Shown here piece by piece: positions 5,723 through 11,374 of a DNA stretch of 13,701 nucleotides. The notes beneath the pieces are model-generated. The model was not told the origin of the DNA and did not search any database. It saw nothing but the letters and a program-made list of their open reading frames with translations. This stretch comes from JBCDIQ01 sp039024295 (GTDB lineage: Bacteria > Bacteroidota > Bacteroidia > J057). The stretch spans positions 1-13,701 of the forward strand of contig JBCDIQ010000130.1 of the NCBI GenBank assembly GCA_039024295.1, given 5' to 3'. Position numbers and translations under genes: made by a program. The stretch's first letter is position 1. Each line of letters opens with the position of its first letter.

Positions 5723-7171
5723 TCATCTTCCAAAAGGTATTTTAAAGGTGGCAAAGAGATGGGCAGTTGAGACTCCTTCACGGGTTGCAGACCGGTATAC
5801 CGAACTCAGCAAGTCATTAGAGCCAACCACCAATACATCGCCCAAAGATAGGAACAATCCAACAGTGGGCGACCAGTCAGCAGGTAAATTTGAGGTTACA
5901 TCCGGGCCGAACGTCAAAGGAATAAACCAGCTTAATCCTCGCTTTTCCCGACAAAGGGTGGCAATAAACTGGCCATTCCAACCATCTGATGACCAGCGCT
6001 GTCCTAGATTGCCCCTTGCCTGAACGCCCCAGCCCTTATCCCCTAATCTCACTTTGGCATGCCCTGTCAGTCGCAAGGGAAGGCTTTCTCTTACACCCTG
6101 GTCTGATAATTGGCTTGTCTCAGCCGCTAAATTGGAAAGGGTGTTTTCTACTCCATTAATGCTCCTGAAATCTCCATTGGGATCATAGGTAGTTTCACGT
6201 CCAGGAAGGGAATAATTACGCTCTTCAATGTTCCAAAACCTCAGGGAACCAATGTCCATCAGGGCTAATCCAGCTTCAAACACGGGCTCACGGTTGTAAT
6301 TGTACATTTGGTAGGTGAAGCCTATTTCGCCACTGAACCCCAGGCTGTTTTCAAAGGTGGGATACCTTCGCCTACCGTTCGGATTGGTGGCATCTTCCAG
6401 TGTGGGGTTGTAAGCCAAGCTGACAGAGTCTGCACCTATTCGGACGGAGTTGCCGTTGATAAACTCCCATTGGTTTCCTGTAACATTGAGGTCCAGGTAG
6501 CCAGCTGCACTGAGAAGTTTAGCCCCAATTCCGACGTGGAAGCGGTTTTTTCCACGCCCAATAGAAATGCCATAGTTGATCCCCAGGGCATCCCACTCTC
6601 GTACCTGAATGCGCCAGTCATCCCGCGTAATGCGAGTCCCAGCCATGTCTGTAAACTCACGGGCCGCCCCTTCCACTAAGGTTTGGTTGACCCCGCTGAT
6701 CTGGACCAGTTCATCTCGTTCCAGCCGAATGGCAATGGCTTGGCGGTTGATGCCGCGTTCTCTTGCATTGGGGTCTGTTTTGATTCGAAACCGAAGGCTC
6801 ATGATTTGGGCATAGCCTCGGTTTTCCGCGAACCACTCACTGGCATTGCCCGTTGGGTCGAAATCTCCTTCCCTTACGCCGGTCATAAACAGCAAATCTC
6901 CGGGATTGGTCACACTGTTCATCACCAATCGGGAAGGGAAGAAATCGTCGTATTCATTGGAGGAAAAAAGGTTGTTCTGTGCCGTCAGGTTTCCTGCCCC
7001 CAGTACCAATTCTCCTCTATGAACCGAAGAGACAATAGCTGCTGGATTTTGGCGCATCCCTAGCAGTCCTGCTTTCCAACTGGCTTCATAGCCATGTTGG
7101 GCAAACATCTGGGGCATACTCAACAAAAAAAGGGGAAGGAGAAGAGGGAGTAGTGGTTTATTCATACACAT
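5723..7171 (-). CDS. Predicted outer-membrane beta-barrel protein (DUF5723-like)
   Basis: 482 aa from the ATG at 7171; an ATG two codons later (7165, MNKPLLPLL) is an equally good start. The signal peptide ends SMPQMFAQ before HGYE. The opening of the mature part, with QNPAAIVSS and ELVLGAGNL, is the pattern seen in Bacteroidota DUF5723-type and PorV-like barrel proteins. The rest is rich in alternating, aromatic-ending strands (NYGISIGRGKNRFHVGIGAK, FSGEIGFTYQMYNY, PVFEAGLALMDIG). It ends STAHLFATFKIPFGR, a terminal strand typical of an outer-membrane protein. It probably sits in the outer membrane; the cargo or role is unknown. It lies upstream of the glycosidase-like genes on the same strand and 148 bp downstream of dapB. 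The DUF5723 name is from recall of the family pattern, not a search. Confidence 0.7.
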   Translation of the reverse strand: MCMNKPLLPLLLPLFLLSMPQMFAQHGYEASWKAGLLGMRQNPAAIVSSVHRGELVLGAGNLTAQNNLFSSNEYDDFFPSRLVMNSVTNPGDLLFMTGVREGDFDPTGNASEWFAENRGYAQIMSLRFRIKTDPNARERGINRQAIAIRLERDELVQISGVNQTLVEGAAREFTDMAGTRITRDDWRIQVREWDALGINYGISIGRGKNRFHVGIGAKLLSAAGYLDLNVTGNQWEFINGNSVRIGADSVSLAYNPTLEDATNPNGRRRYPTFENSLGFSGEIGFTYQMYNYNREPVFEAGLALMDIGSLRFWNIEERNYSLPGRETTYDPNGDFRSINGVENTLSNLAAETSQLSDQGVRESLPLRLTGHAKVRLGDKGWGVQARGNLGQRWSSDGWNGQFIATLCREKRGLSWFIPLTFGPDVTSNLPADWSPTVGLFLSLGDVLVVGSNDLLSSVYRSATREGVSTAHLFATFKIPFGR

Positions 7172-7319
7172 CTACCATTGAGGGTCAAACATCAAGTTGC
7201 CTGATCTCCCATAAGACGATCAGGTTCCCTCTCTCGATGATTCCTGTGCGGCCGCAGCCGTGTGTTGGGTATATAACTGATTTTGGGGTGGGATAGTGTG
7301 TAGATTTTATTGTACCCCC

Positions 7320-8042
7320 CTAAAAAACATCCTTAAACTCAAAAAAACCCTTCTTCCCTTGCATCCATTCCGCCGCTATCACCGCACCCAGGGCAAAGCC
7401 CCTTCGGTTGTACGCATGGTGCTCGATGGTTAGCGAGTCAATGTCCGAGGTGTAGCCCACCCGGTGGCGACCGATGATTTCCCCTGAGCGGATGAATCCC
7501 ACAGACAGCTCTTCAGGCTGAGGGGGGCGGGTACGAAGATCGGGAGCAATGGATTCCTTGCGGTCCAGTCGGGAAAGTACCTGTTGTGCCAACGTTACTG
7601 CGGTGCCACTGGGGCCGTCTGCTTTGTAACGGTGATGCTGTTCCTCCACATAGCAATCATAGTCGGTGTAAGGATTCATGAGTTCGGCGAGGCGTTCATT
7701 GAGCTTGAAGAAAAGGTTCACGCCTACGGAAAAGTTAGAACCGAACATGAATGCGGCATTTTTTTCGCTCACAAGCTCGTAGGCTTTGGAGCGTTCGTCG
7801 TACCATCCTGTGGTTCCGCTGATGATGGGAACGCCCAAGGTGAGACAGGCTTCCAGGTTGCGCCAGAAGCTGTCCGGATGGGTAAACTCGATGATCGCAT
7901 CTGTATTTGAAGGAGTTATGGAGGAAAGCTCCTTGTGGTTATCTTGATCTATACGAAAAGAAATTTCGTGTCCACGAGCGGTGGCTTCTTGCTCGATGGC
8001 CTTACCCATTTTTCCGTATCCCAGGAGTGCAATTTTTAGCAT
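7320..8042 (-). CDS. dapB: 4-hydroxy-tetrahydrodipicolinate reductase
   Basis: 240 aa, near the shorter end of the usual DapB length. DapB reduces the dehydrated form of 4-hydroxy-tetrahydrodipicolinate with NAD(P)H in the cytoplasm, on the route to meso-diaminopimelate and lysine. The N-terminal Rossmann motif is GYGKMG (8-13). IIEFTHPDS and GTTGW (76-80) follow. The catalytic and substrate-binding block is EEQHHRYKADGPSGT (133-147), containing the His pair 136-137, Lys140 and the PSGT loop. The usual DAPSGT is DGPSGT here, a mild variant. The ATG at 8042 gives a proper N-terminus directly before the nucleotide-binding strand. It is divergent from the TonB-domain gene, with 100 bp between the two starts. 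Downstream on the same strand are envelope genes with no visible link to lysine synthesis. Confidence 0.96.
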   Translation of the reverse strand: MLKIALLGYGKMGKAIEQEATARGHEISFRIDQDNHKELSSITPSNTDAIIEFTHPDSFWRNLEACLTLGVPIISGTTGWYDERSKAYELVSEKNAAFMFGSNFSVGVNLFFKLNERLAELMNPYTDYDCYVEEQHHRYKADGPSGTAVTLAQQVLSRLDRKESIAPDLRTRPPQPEELSVGFIRSGEIIGRHRVGYTSDIDSLTIEHHAYNRRGFALGAVIAAEWMQGKKGFFEFKDVF

Positions 8043-8083
8043 GAGAACTATGCAAATTATGTAATATCAGTGGAGAATTATGG

Positions 8084-8114
8084 TCTGAAAATTACGAATT
8101 AATCCATATTTTTG
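8084..8114 (+). promoter_or_regulatory. putative Bacteroidota-type promoter for the TonB-domain/lipoprotein operon
   Basis: TATTTTTG at 8107-8114 matches the TAnnTTTG -7 element exactly. TCTG at 8084-8087 is one mismatch from the TTTG -33 element, with a 19-bp spacer. The predicted start of transcription would lie about 20-25 bp before the ATG at 8143. The surrounding 100 bp between the divergent genes is AT-rich, as expected for a promoter region. Confidence 0.5.
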
Positions 8115-8142
8115 ATCAATATAATTTAATTAACAACGGTTG

Positions 8143-8628
8143 ATGTCCCGAAGAACTCGAACATACTGGAGCCTTGCTACCCTGTTTACCTTGGTTCTAA
8201 CCGCATATTTTCACTACCCCCAGGCATTTTCCTGTGATTCGTATGCTGTTAGCTGTAACAAAACTTCAGTTGAGGAAGAGGTGCCTGCATCTTTTAATTT
8301 CAACCACCTGCCACTCAGCCAGCAGCCAGTAAGCGTGAAGCCTTTTGAGCAAATGGCCATTCCCTTGAATCTGCCATTCATCAAAGACCAGATTGGGTAC
8401 CCTAAAATGGCGATTGATGCGGGTATTTCGGGGAAAGTGGTGTTCCGGATTCTGGTGAACGAACGCGGCCAATATGTGCGGCATTTTGTGTTTGAGTCGG
8501 ATAACCCTGTCTTGCGCCTTGCGTGTGAAGAAAAGCTGCCCTTGATGCGTTTTATTCCCGCAAAACGCTACGGTATGCCAACGAAGTGTTGGATTAATGT
8601 ACCATTTCATTTTATCTTGGAGCCATAG
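8143..8628 (+). CDS. TonB C-terminal-domain protein
   Basis: 161 aa from the ATG at 8143; the TTG immediately before it could extend the frame by one codon but is less likely. Residues 9-21 are a hydrophobic segment (membrane anchor or signal), followed by a short region with two cysteines (31 and 38). Residues 85-159 match a TonB C-terminal domain: YPKMAIDAGISGKVVFRILV, then NERGQYVRHFVFES, a central helix, RFIPAKRYGMPTKCW and a final strand NVPFHFIL. TonB domains transmit inner-membrane energy to outer-membrane receptors, but stand-alone short forms occur widely in Bacteroidota without ExbB or ExbD. This one has no proline-rich periplasmic span, so a role in classical transport is doubtful. 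A lipoprotein gene follows 14 bp downstream. Confidence 0.83.
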   Translation: MSRRTRTYWSLATLFTLVLTAYFHYPQAFSCDSYAVSCNKTSVEEEVPASFNFNHLPLSQQPVSVKPFEQMAIPLNLPFIKDQIGYPKMAIDAGISGKVVFRILVNERGQYVRHFVFESDNPVLRLACEEKLPLMRFIPAKRYGMPTKCWINVPFHFILEP

Positions 8629-8642
8629 TATGGGTTCCAGGC

Positions 8643-9131
8643 ATGAAGATCAATTTTTCCTCACATCGTCTTTTTCTCCATCTGATCCTCTTGATTGGAA
8701 TCAGCTTAGCACTTCTTTCTTGTAAAGATCCCCGAAAAGGTGCGCTATCTGACCAGGAAAAGTCCAAACTGGAAACCCTTGCTGAACAGGGTATTGCTCC
8801 TGAGGAAAAGTACCAGCAGATGATCGAATTGTATACCATTCTTTTAGAGGAGGCGTTGAGTAAGGAGACGGATGAGGCTATGCTTCGCCACCTGGAAGAT
8901 TTTTACGCCAAGAACGAGGCTGCGCTCTGGAATTTAAAAGATCAAATTCGAGGCTGGCAAAAAAGCATGGACCAGGAGGAACGGATGTTTATGTTTATGC
9001 GGCTTTCAGCTAAATCGTATACCCAGAAACTGGCTCGGTTGGATCGGTTGTACCATAAGCGTATGAAGCAAGGCAAGCGCTACCAGAATGCGTTTAACAA
9101 TGTATTTCAGGTGGTGGAGTTCAAGCGGTGA
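8643..9131 (+). CDS. Small helical lipoprotein of unknown function
   Basis: 162 aa. The signal peptide ends in a good lipobox, LALLSC, with Cys27 as the likely lipidated residue, followed by KDPRKG. The mature part is charged and almost wholly helical, with E/K/R-rich stretches (PEEKYQQMIELYTILLEEAL and QKLARLDRLYHKRMKQGKR) suggesting a helical hairpin or coiled coil. I recognise no family. It starts 14 bp after the TonB-domain gene and is probably co-transcribed. Its stop lies 32 bp before the ATG of the transposase gene. It is likely anchored in the periplasmic leaflet of a membrane. Confidence 0.8.
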   Translation: MKINFSSHRLFLHLILLIGISLALLSCKDPRKGALSDQEKSKLETLAEQGIAPEEKYQQMIELYTILLEEALSKETDEAMLRHLEDFYAKNEAALWNLKDQIRGWQKSMDQEERMFMFMRLSAKSYTQKLARLDRLYHKRMKQGKRYQNAFNNVFQVVEFKR

Positions 9132-9163
9132 GACATGAAAAAGGGGCTAAAACAGATGCTTAT

Positions 9164-9625
9164 ATGCCTAATACTTACACGCAATTGTACATTCAGCTCG
9201 TTTTTGCGGTAAAAAATCGAGAAAGTTTGGTTCGATCTGATATTAGGAAGTCTGTCGAAAAGTATATGACGGGTATTGTGCAGAACAAAGGGCATAAGCT
9301 GCTGTCGATTTATCGTATGCCGGATCATTGTCATTTGCTAGTTGGATTGGAGCCCAAGTTCGCTATCTCTGATCTGGTTCGTGATATAAAGGCAAATTCC
9401 TCTAAGTGGATTAATGAGAATAGAATGACCCCTTACAGATTCTCCTGGCAAGAGGGGTATGGGGGCTTTAGCTATGGAAAAAGTCAGGTGGATGATGTGA
9501 TTAACTATATATTGAATCAGCCATTGCACCATCAAAAAAGAACCTTCAAAGAAGAGTATTTGGGATTTTTGAAAAAGTTTGAAGTGGAGTATGACGGGCG
9601 GTATTTATTTGATTGGCTTGAATAA
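9164..9625 (+). CDS. tnpA: IS200/IS605-family Y1 transposase (TnpA, RAYT-like)
   Basis: 153 aa from the ATG at 9164 (MPNTYTQLYIQLVFAVKNR). A GTG at 9128 would add 12 unlikely residues and overlap the lipoprotein gene. The HUH motif is H55-C-H57 in MPDHCHLLVGL. The catalytic tyrosine is probably Tyr115, followed by Gln119 (NYILNQ), the Y-x3-Q arrangement of single-tyrosine TnpA enzymes. LVRDIKANSSKWINE and the C-terminal GRYLFDWLE are typical of the Bacteroidota form. Such enzymes cut and join single-stranded DNA at hairpin-marked ends; relatives called RAYTs mobilise REP sequences. No TnpB is present. Four REP-like units follow directly, which favours the RAYT reading. The frame looks intact. 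Confidence 0.93.
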   Translation: MPNTYTQLYIQLVFAVKNRESLVRSDIRKSVEKYMTGIVQNKGHKLLSIYRMPDHCHLLVGLEPKFAISDLVRDIKANSSKWINENRMTPYRFSWQEGYGGFSYGKSQVDDVINYILNQPLHHQKRTFKEEYLGFLKKFEVEYDGRYLFDWLE

Positions 9626-9633
9626 GGGTAATG

Positions 9634-9709
9634 TGTCGCCCCTGCCGGGGCTTTTTTTCATCGGTATGGTTTCCTGCCAAGGTATCGCTCCTCCGGAGCG
9701 TGTGGCAGG
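9634..9709 (+). repeat. REP-like unit 1 (two hairpins)
   Basis: Hairpin A is GCCCC/GGGGC (9638-9651). Hairpin B has an inner stem CGCTCC/GGAGCG (9686-9691 and 9695-9700) with the loop TCC. Its outer stem is CCTGCC (9673-9678) pairing perfectly with GGCAGG (9704-9709). The inner core is identical to unit 2 over 24 bp. Confidence 0.8.
9638..9658 (+). terminator. hairpin plus T-run after the transposase gene, shared with the first REP unit
   Basis: GCCCC (9638-9642), the 4-nt loop TGCC and GGGGC (9647-9651) are followed by seven T (9652-9658). This begins 12 bp after the transposase stop codon and has the shape of an intrinsic terminator. The same hairpin recurs without the T-run at 9759-9772, so the terminator seems to be a REP hairpin put to use. 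Confidence 0.6.
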
Positions 9710-9754
9710 TAGGCTGCTAGGACATATGGCTGATCGAATACGCAAAAGGAGGGA

Positions 9755-9829
9755 TGTCGCCCCAGCCGGGGCTGTTTCATGTGCATGGTTTTTCTACCAA
9801 GGTATCGCTCCTCCGGAGCGAAGAGTAGG
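9755..9829 (+). repeat. REP-like unit 2 (direct copy of unit 1)
   Basis: Hairpin A is GCCCC/GGGGC (9759-9763 and 9768-9772). Hairpin B keeps the inner stem CGCTCC/GGAGCG unchanged (9806-9820). The outer stem TCTACC (9793-9798) pairs with AGTAGG (9824-9829) through one compensatory change (A9796-T9826 where unit 1 has G-C), one G-T wobble and one mismatch. The period from unit 1 is 120-121 bp. Confidence 0.78.
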
Positions 9830-9903
9830 TAACCTACAGCATGCCTTGGGAATTGAGAACGAGATGTGGGAGTAGTTAAGTTAACGCAGAGGTGGCATTT
9901 TAA

Positions 9904-9975
9904 TGTTGTGAAACAATCACTGTCCCCGTCAGGGGTTAAAACCTTGGTATAAAATCTCTGGAGAAGCGGATTGTA
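9904..9975 (-). repeat. REP-like unit 3 (inverted, decayed copy)
   Basis: TTGT/ACAA around GAA (9906-9916) and CCCC/GGGG around GTCA (9924-9935) match the same elements of unit 4. CTCTGGAGAAGCG (about 9955-9967) is a mutated form of the inverted core GCTCCGGAGGAGCG. The copy is more diverged than the others. Confidence 0.6.
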
Positions 9976-10087
9976 GGTAGGTGCCGAGTCGTGCAATTCT
10001 CAAGCGAACGCGAGGTAAGCCGAAGGTGGTAAAATTGATTGCCTTGAAGTATGGTAAATGACCACAGCCTAATGCTCCCTGTGTGTA

Positions 10088-10175
10088 GGTTGTGAAACAA
10101 CCCCTTGCCCCATCAGGGGCAAAACCTCGGTAGCAATTGCCCATCAGTAGGCACAAAGCTCCGGAGGAGCGATAC
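10088..10175 (-). repeat. REP-like unit 4 (inverted copy) upstream of holA
   Basis: GGTTGT-GAA-ACAACC (10088-10102) is a perfect 6-bp hairpin. TTGCCCC-ATCA-GGGGCAA (10105-10122) is a perfect 7-bp hairpin corresponding to hairpin A. GCTCCGGAGGAGCGATAC (10158-10175) is the reverse complement of the core of units 1 and 2. The unit ends about 75 bp before the holA ATG. Confidence 0.75.
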
Positions 10176-10248
10176 GTCGACCACCCTGTACACACAACCC
10201 TTCTTCCCACCTTGCCAATTCCACCCCCCTGGCGTAACTTCGTACACA

Positions 10249-11262
10249 ATGAACTTCGTCGAAATCCAGCGCCAAGTCAAGAAACAGGAATTTGCTCCGG
10301 TCTACTACCTTTATGGGGAGGAAACCTATTTCATTGATAAGTTGGCCCACCAACTGGAACATGGGGTGTTGGATCCCACTGAGGAAGCATTCAACAAAGA
10401 AGTCTTCTTCGGACCAGAAACTACGGCAAGCAAGGTGCTTAATGCCTGTCGCAGCTTTCCCATGATGGCAACCCGCCGTCTGGTGATGCTGAAAGAAGGC
10501 CAGCGCATGGACAAACGGGAGGTGGAGAAATTGGGCAATTACTTCAAAGCACCAGCACCTACCACGGTTTTTGTGATGCTGTTCAAAGGAAAGAAAGGCT
10601 TACTTCCAAGGAAGTTCGAAAAAGTGGTAGCCGAGAAAGGCGGTGTCCTCTTCCATGCCAAGAAAATGTACGAACGGGACGTTCGGAATTGGCTCACTGG
10701 ATACCTTCAAGACCTGGAAGTAGAGGTAGAATCGGGGATTGCAGATTTGCTCATTGGGAACCTGGGGACCAACCTGAACCTAATTGAAAATGAAATTGGA
10801 AAAATGGTGGTGTACCTTCAGGCAACAGGTCAACCAACACTTACCAAGGACTATGTCCATGAGGTAATCGGCATTGACAAAGAATTTAATGTGTTTGAAT
10901 TGATCAATGCGCTAGGCTTGCGGCAGGCCTCCCGGGCTCATTTGATCATTGACCGATTGACGCAAAATCCCAAAAACAATCCTCCAGTGCTTATTGTAAG
11001 CAACCTGTTTCGATATTTTGATAATGTGGCCCGGGTGTATGACCAAAAGCTAAATGATCCCCGTGCCATTCAGCAGTCTCTGAAGGCCAATTGGTTTCAG
11101 GCCAACGACTACCTGTCTGGTCGAAAAAACTACAACCTGTCGGCCGTGTACCGGAACCTTGGCTATATTCAACAAGCTGACATGAAAATTAAAGGCATTA
11201 CCCCAACCTTGATGCCGCCTCAGCACACACTCAAAACTTTGATCTGGCAACTGCTTTCTTAA
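10249..11262 (+). CDS. holA: DNA polymerase III delta subunit (clamp loader)
   Basis: 337 aa, the normal length for HolA. The delta subunit opens the sliding beta clamp within the clamp-loader complex during replication. The N-terminal pattern FAPVYYLYGEETYFIDKL is the family hallmark, and the AAA+-like domain lacks a Walker A motif, as delta normally does. MMATRRLVMLKEGQ and TTVFVMLFKGKKG follow, then the KEFNVFELINALG region and the C-terminal collar helices ending LKTLIWQLLS. I chose the ATG at 10249 (MNFVEIQRQVKK). The same frame is open back to 10105, but that extension translates the REP unit and is not protein-like. paaZ follows after a 112-bp heptamer spacer. Confidence 0.95.
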   Translation: MNFVEIQRQVKKQEFAPVYYLYGEETYFIDKLAHQLEHGVLDPTEEAFNKEVFFGPETTASKVLNACRSFPMMATRRLVMLKEGQRMDKREVEKLGNYFKAPAPTTVFVMLFKGKKGLLPRKFEKVVAEKGGVLFHAKKMYERDVRNWLTGYLQDLEVEVESGIADLLIGNLGTNLNLIENEIGKMVVYLQATGQPTLTKDYVHEVIGIDKEFNVFELINALGLRQASRAHLIIDRLTQNPKNNPPVLIVSNLFRYFDNVARVYDQKLNDPRAIQQSLKANWFQANDYLSGRKNYNLSAVYRNLGYIQQADMKIKGITPTLMPPQHTLKTLIWQLLS

Positions 11263-11374
11263 AGCAGTTAACAGTTTTCTGTTTACAGTTTTCAGTAGGT
11301 GGCACCGAGTGCATTACACTGTAAACCGATCACTGAAAACTGACCACTAAAAATCAACAACTAACATCAAAAAT
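11263..11374. repeat. intergenic spacer made entirely of 16 degenerate heptamers, inverted halves
   Basis: The 112-bp spacer from the holA stop to the paaZ ATG divides into exactly 16 units of seven. The left units are AGCAGTT, AACAGTT, TTCTGTT, TACAGTT and TTCAGTA. The middle units (GGTGGCA, CCGAGTG, CATTACA) are degenerate. The right units are CTGTAAA, CCGATCA, CTGAAAA, CTGACCA, CTAAAAA, TCAACAA, CTAACAT and CAAAAAT. The left half (WWCAGTT) is the reverse complement in type of the right half (AACTGWW), so 11272-11296 can pair with 11317-11348 with a bulge. The same heptamer type occurs at 5634-5722. Confidence 0.7.

Larger units (their letters stand above)
9626..10248. other. 623-bp non-coding REP region between transposase and holA
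   Basis: It holds four REP-like units, two direct followed by two inverted, and no credible gene. Open frames crossing it on both strands are compositional and run through the hairpins. The stretches between the units (9830-9903, 9976-10087) show nothing I recognise. A leader or promoter for holA must lie here, but I could not find a clear TAnnTTTG element in the last 75 bp. Confidence 0.75.

Noticed and set aside
7200..7224. CCTGATC/GATCAGG inverted repeat between dapB and the barrel gene
   Set aside because: The stem is 7 bp with an 11-nt loop and no T-run on either strand. It is too weak to call a terminator or operator.
7247..7256. TGCGGCCGCA palindrome
   Set aside because: A single 10-bp palindrome containing a NotI site, without further context. 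Likely chance.
9579..9875. Open frame overlapping the transposase 3' end and REP units 1 and 2
   Set aside because: It translates hairpins (repeated GIAPPER from the REP core), so it is a repeat artefact and not a gene.
9634..10175. Possible CRISPR array
   Set aside because: Only four units, in two orientations, with unequal spacing, internal hairpins and no cas genes. REP-like is the better reading.
9658..10249. Two minus-strand open frames of about 110 codons across the REP region
   Set aside because: The amino-acid pattern (APEERYLGRK, SSGALC) is just the REP core read in reverse. There is no gene evidence.
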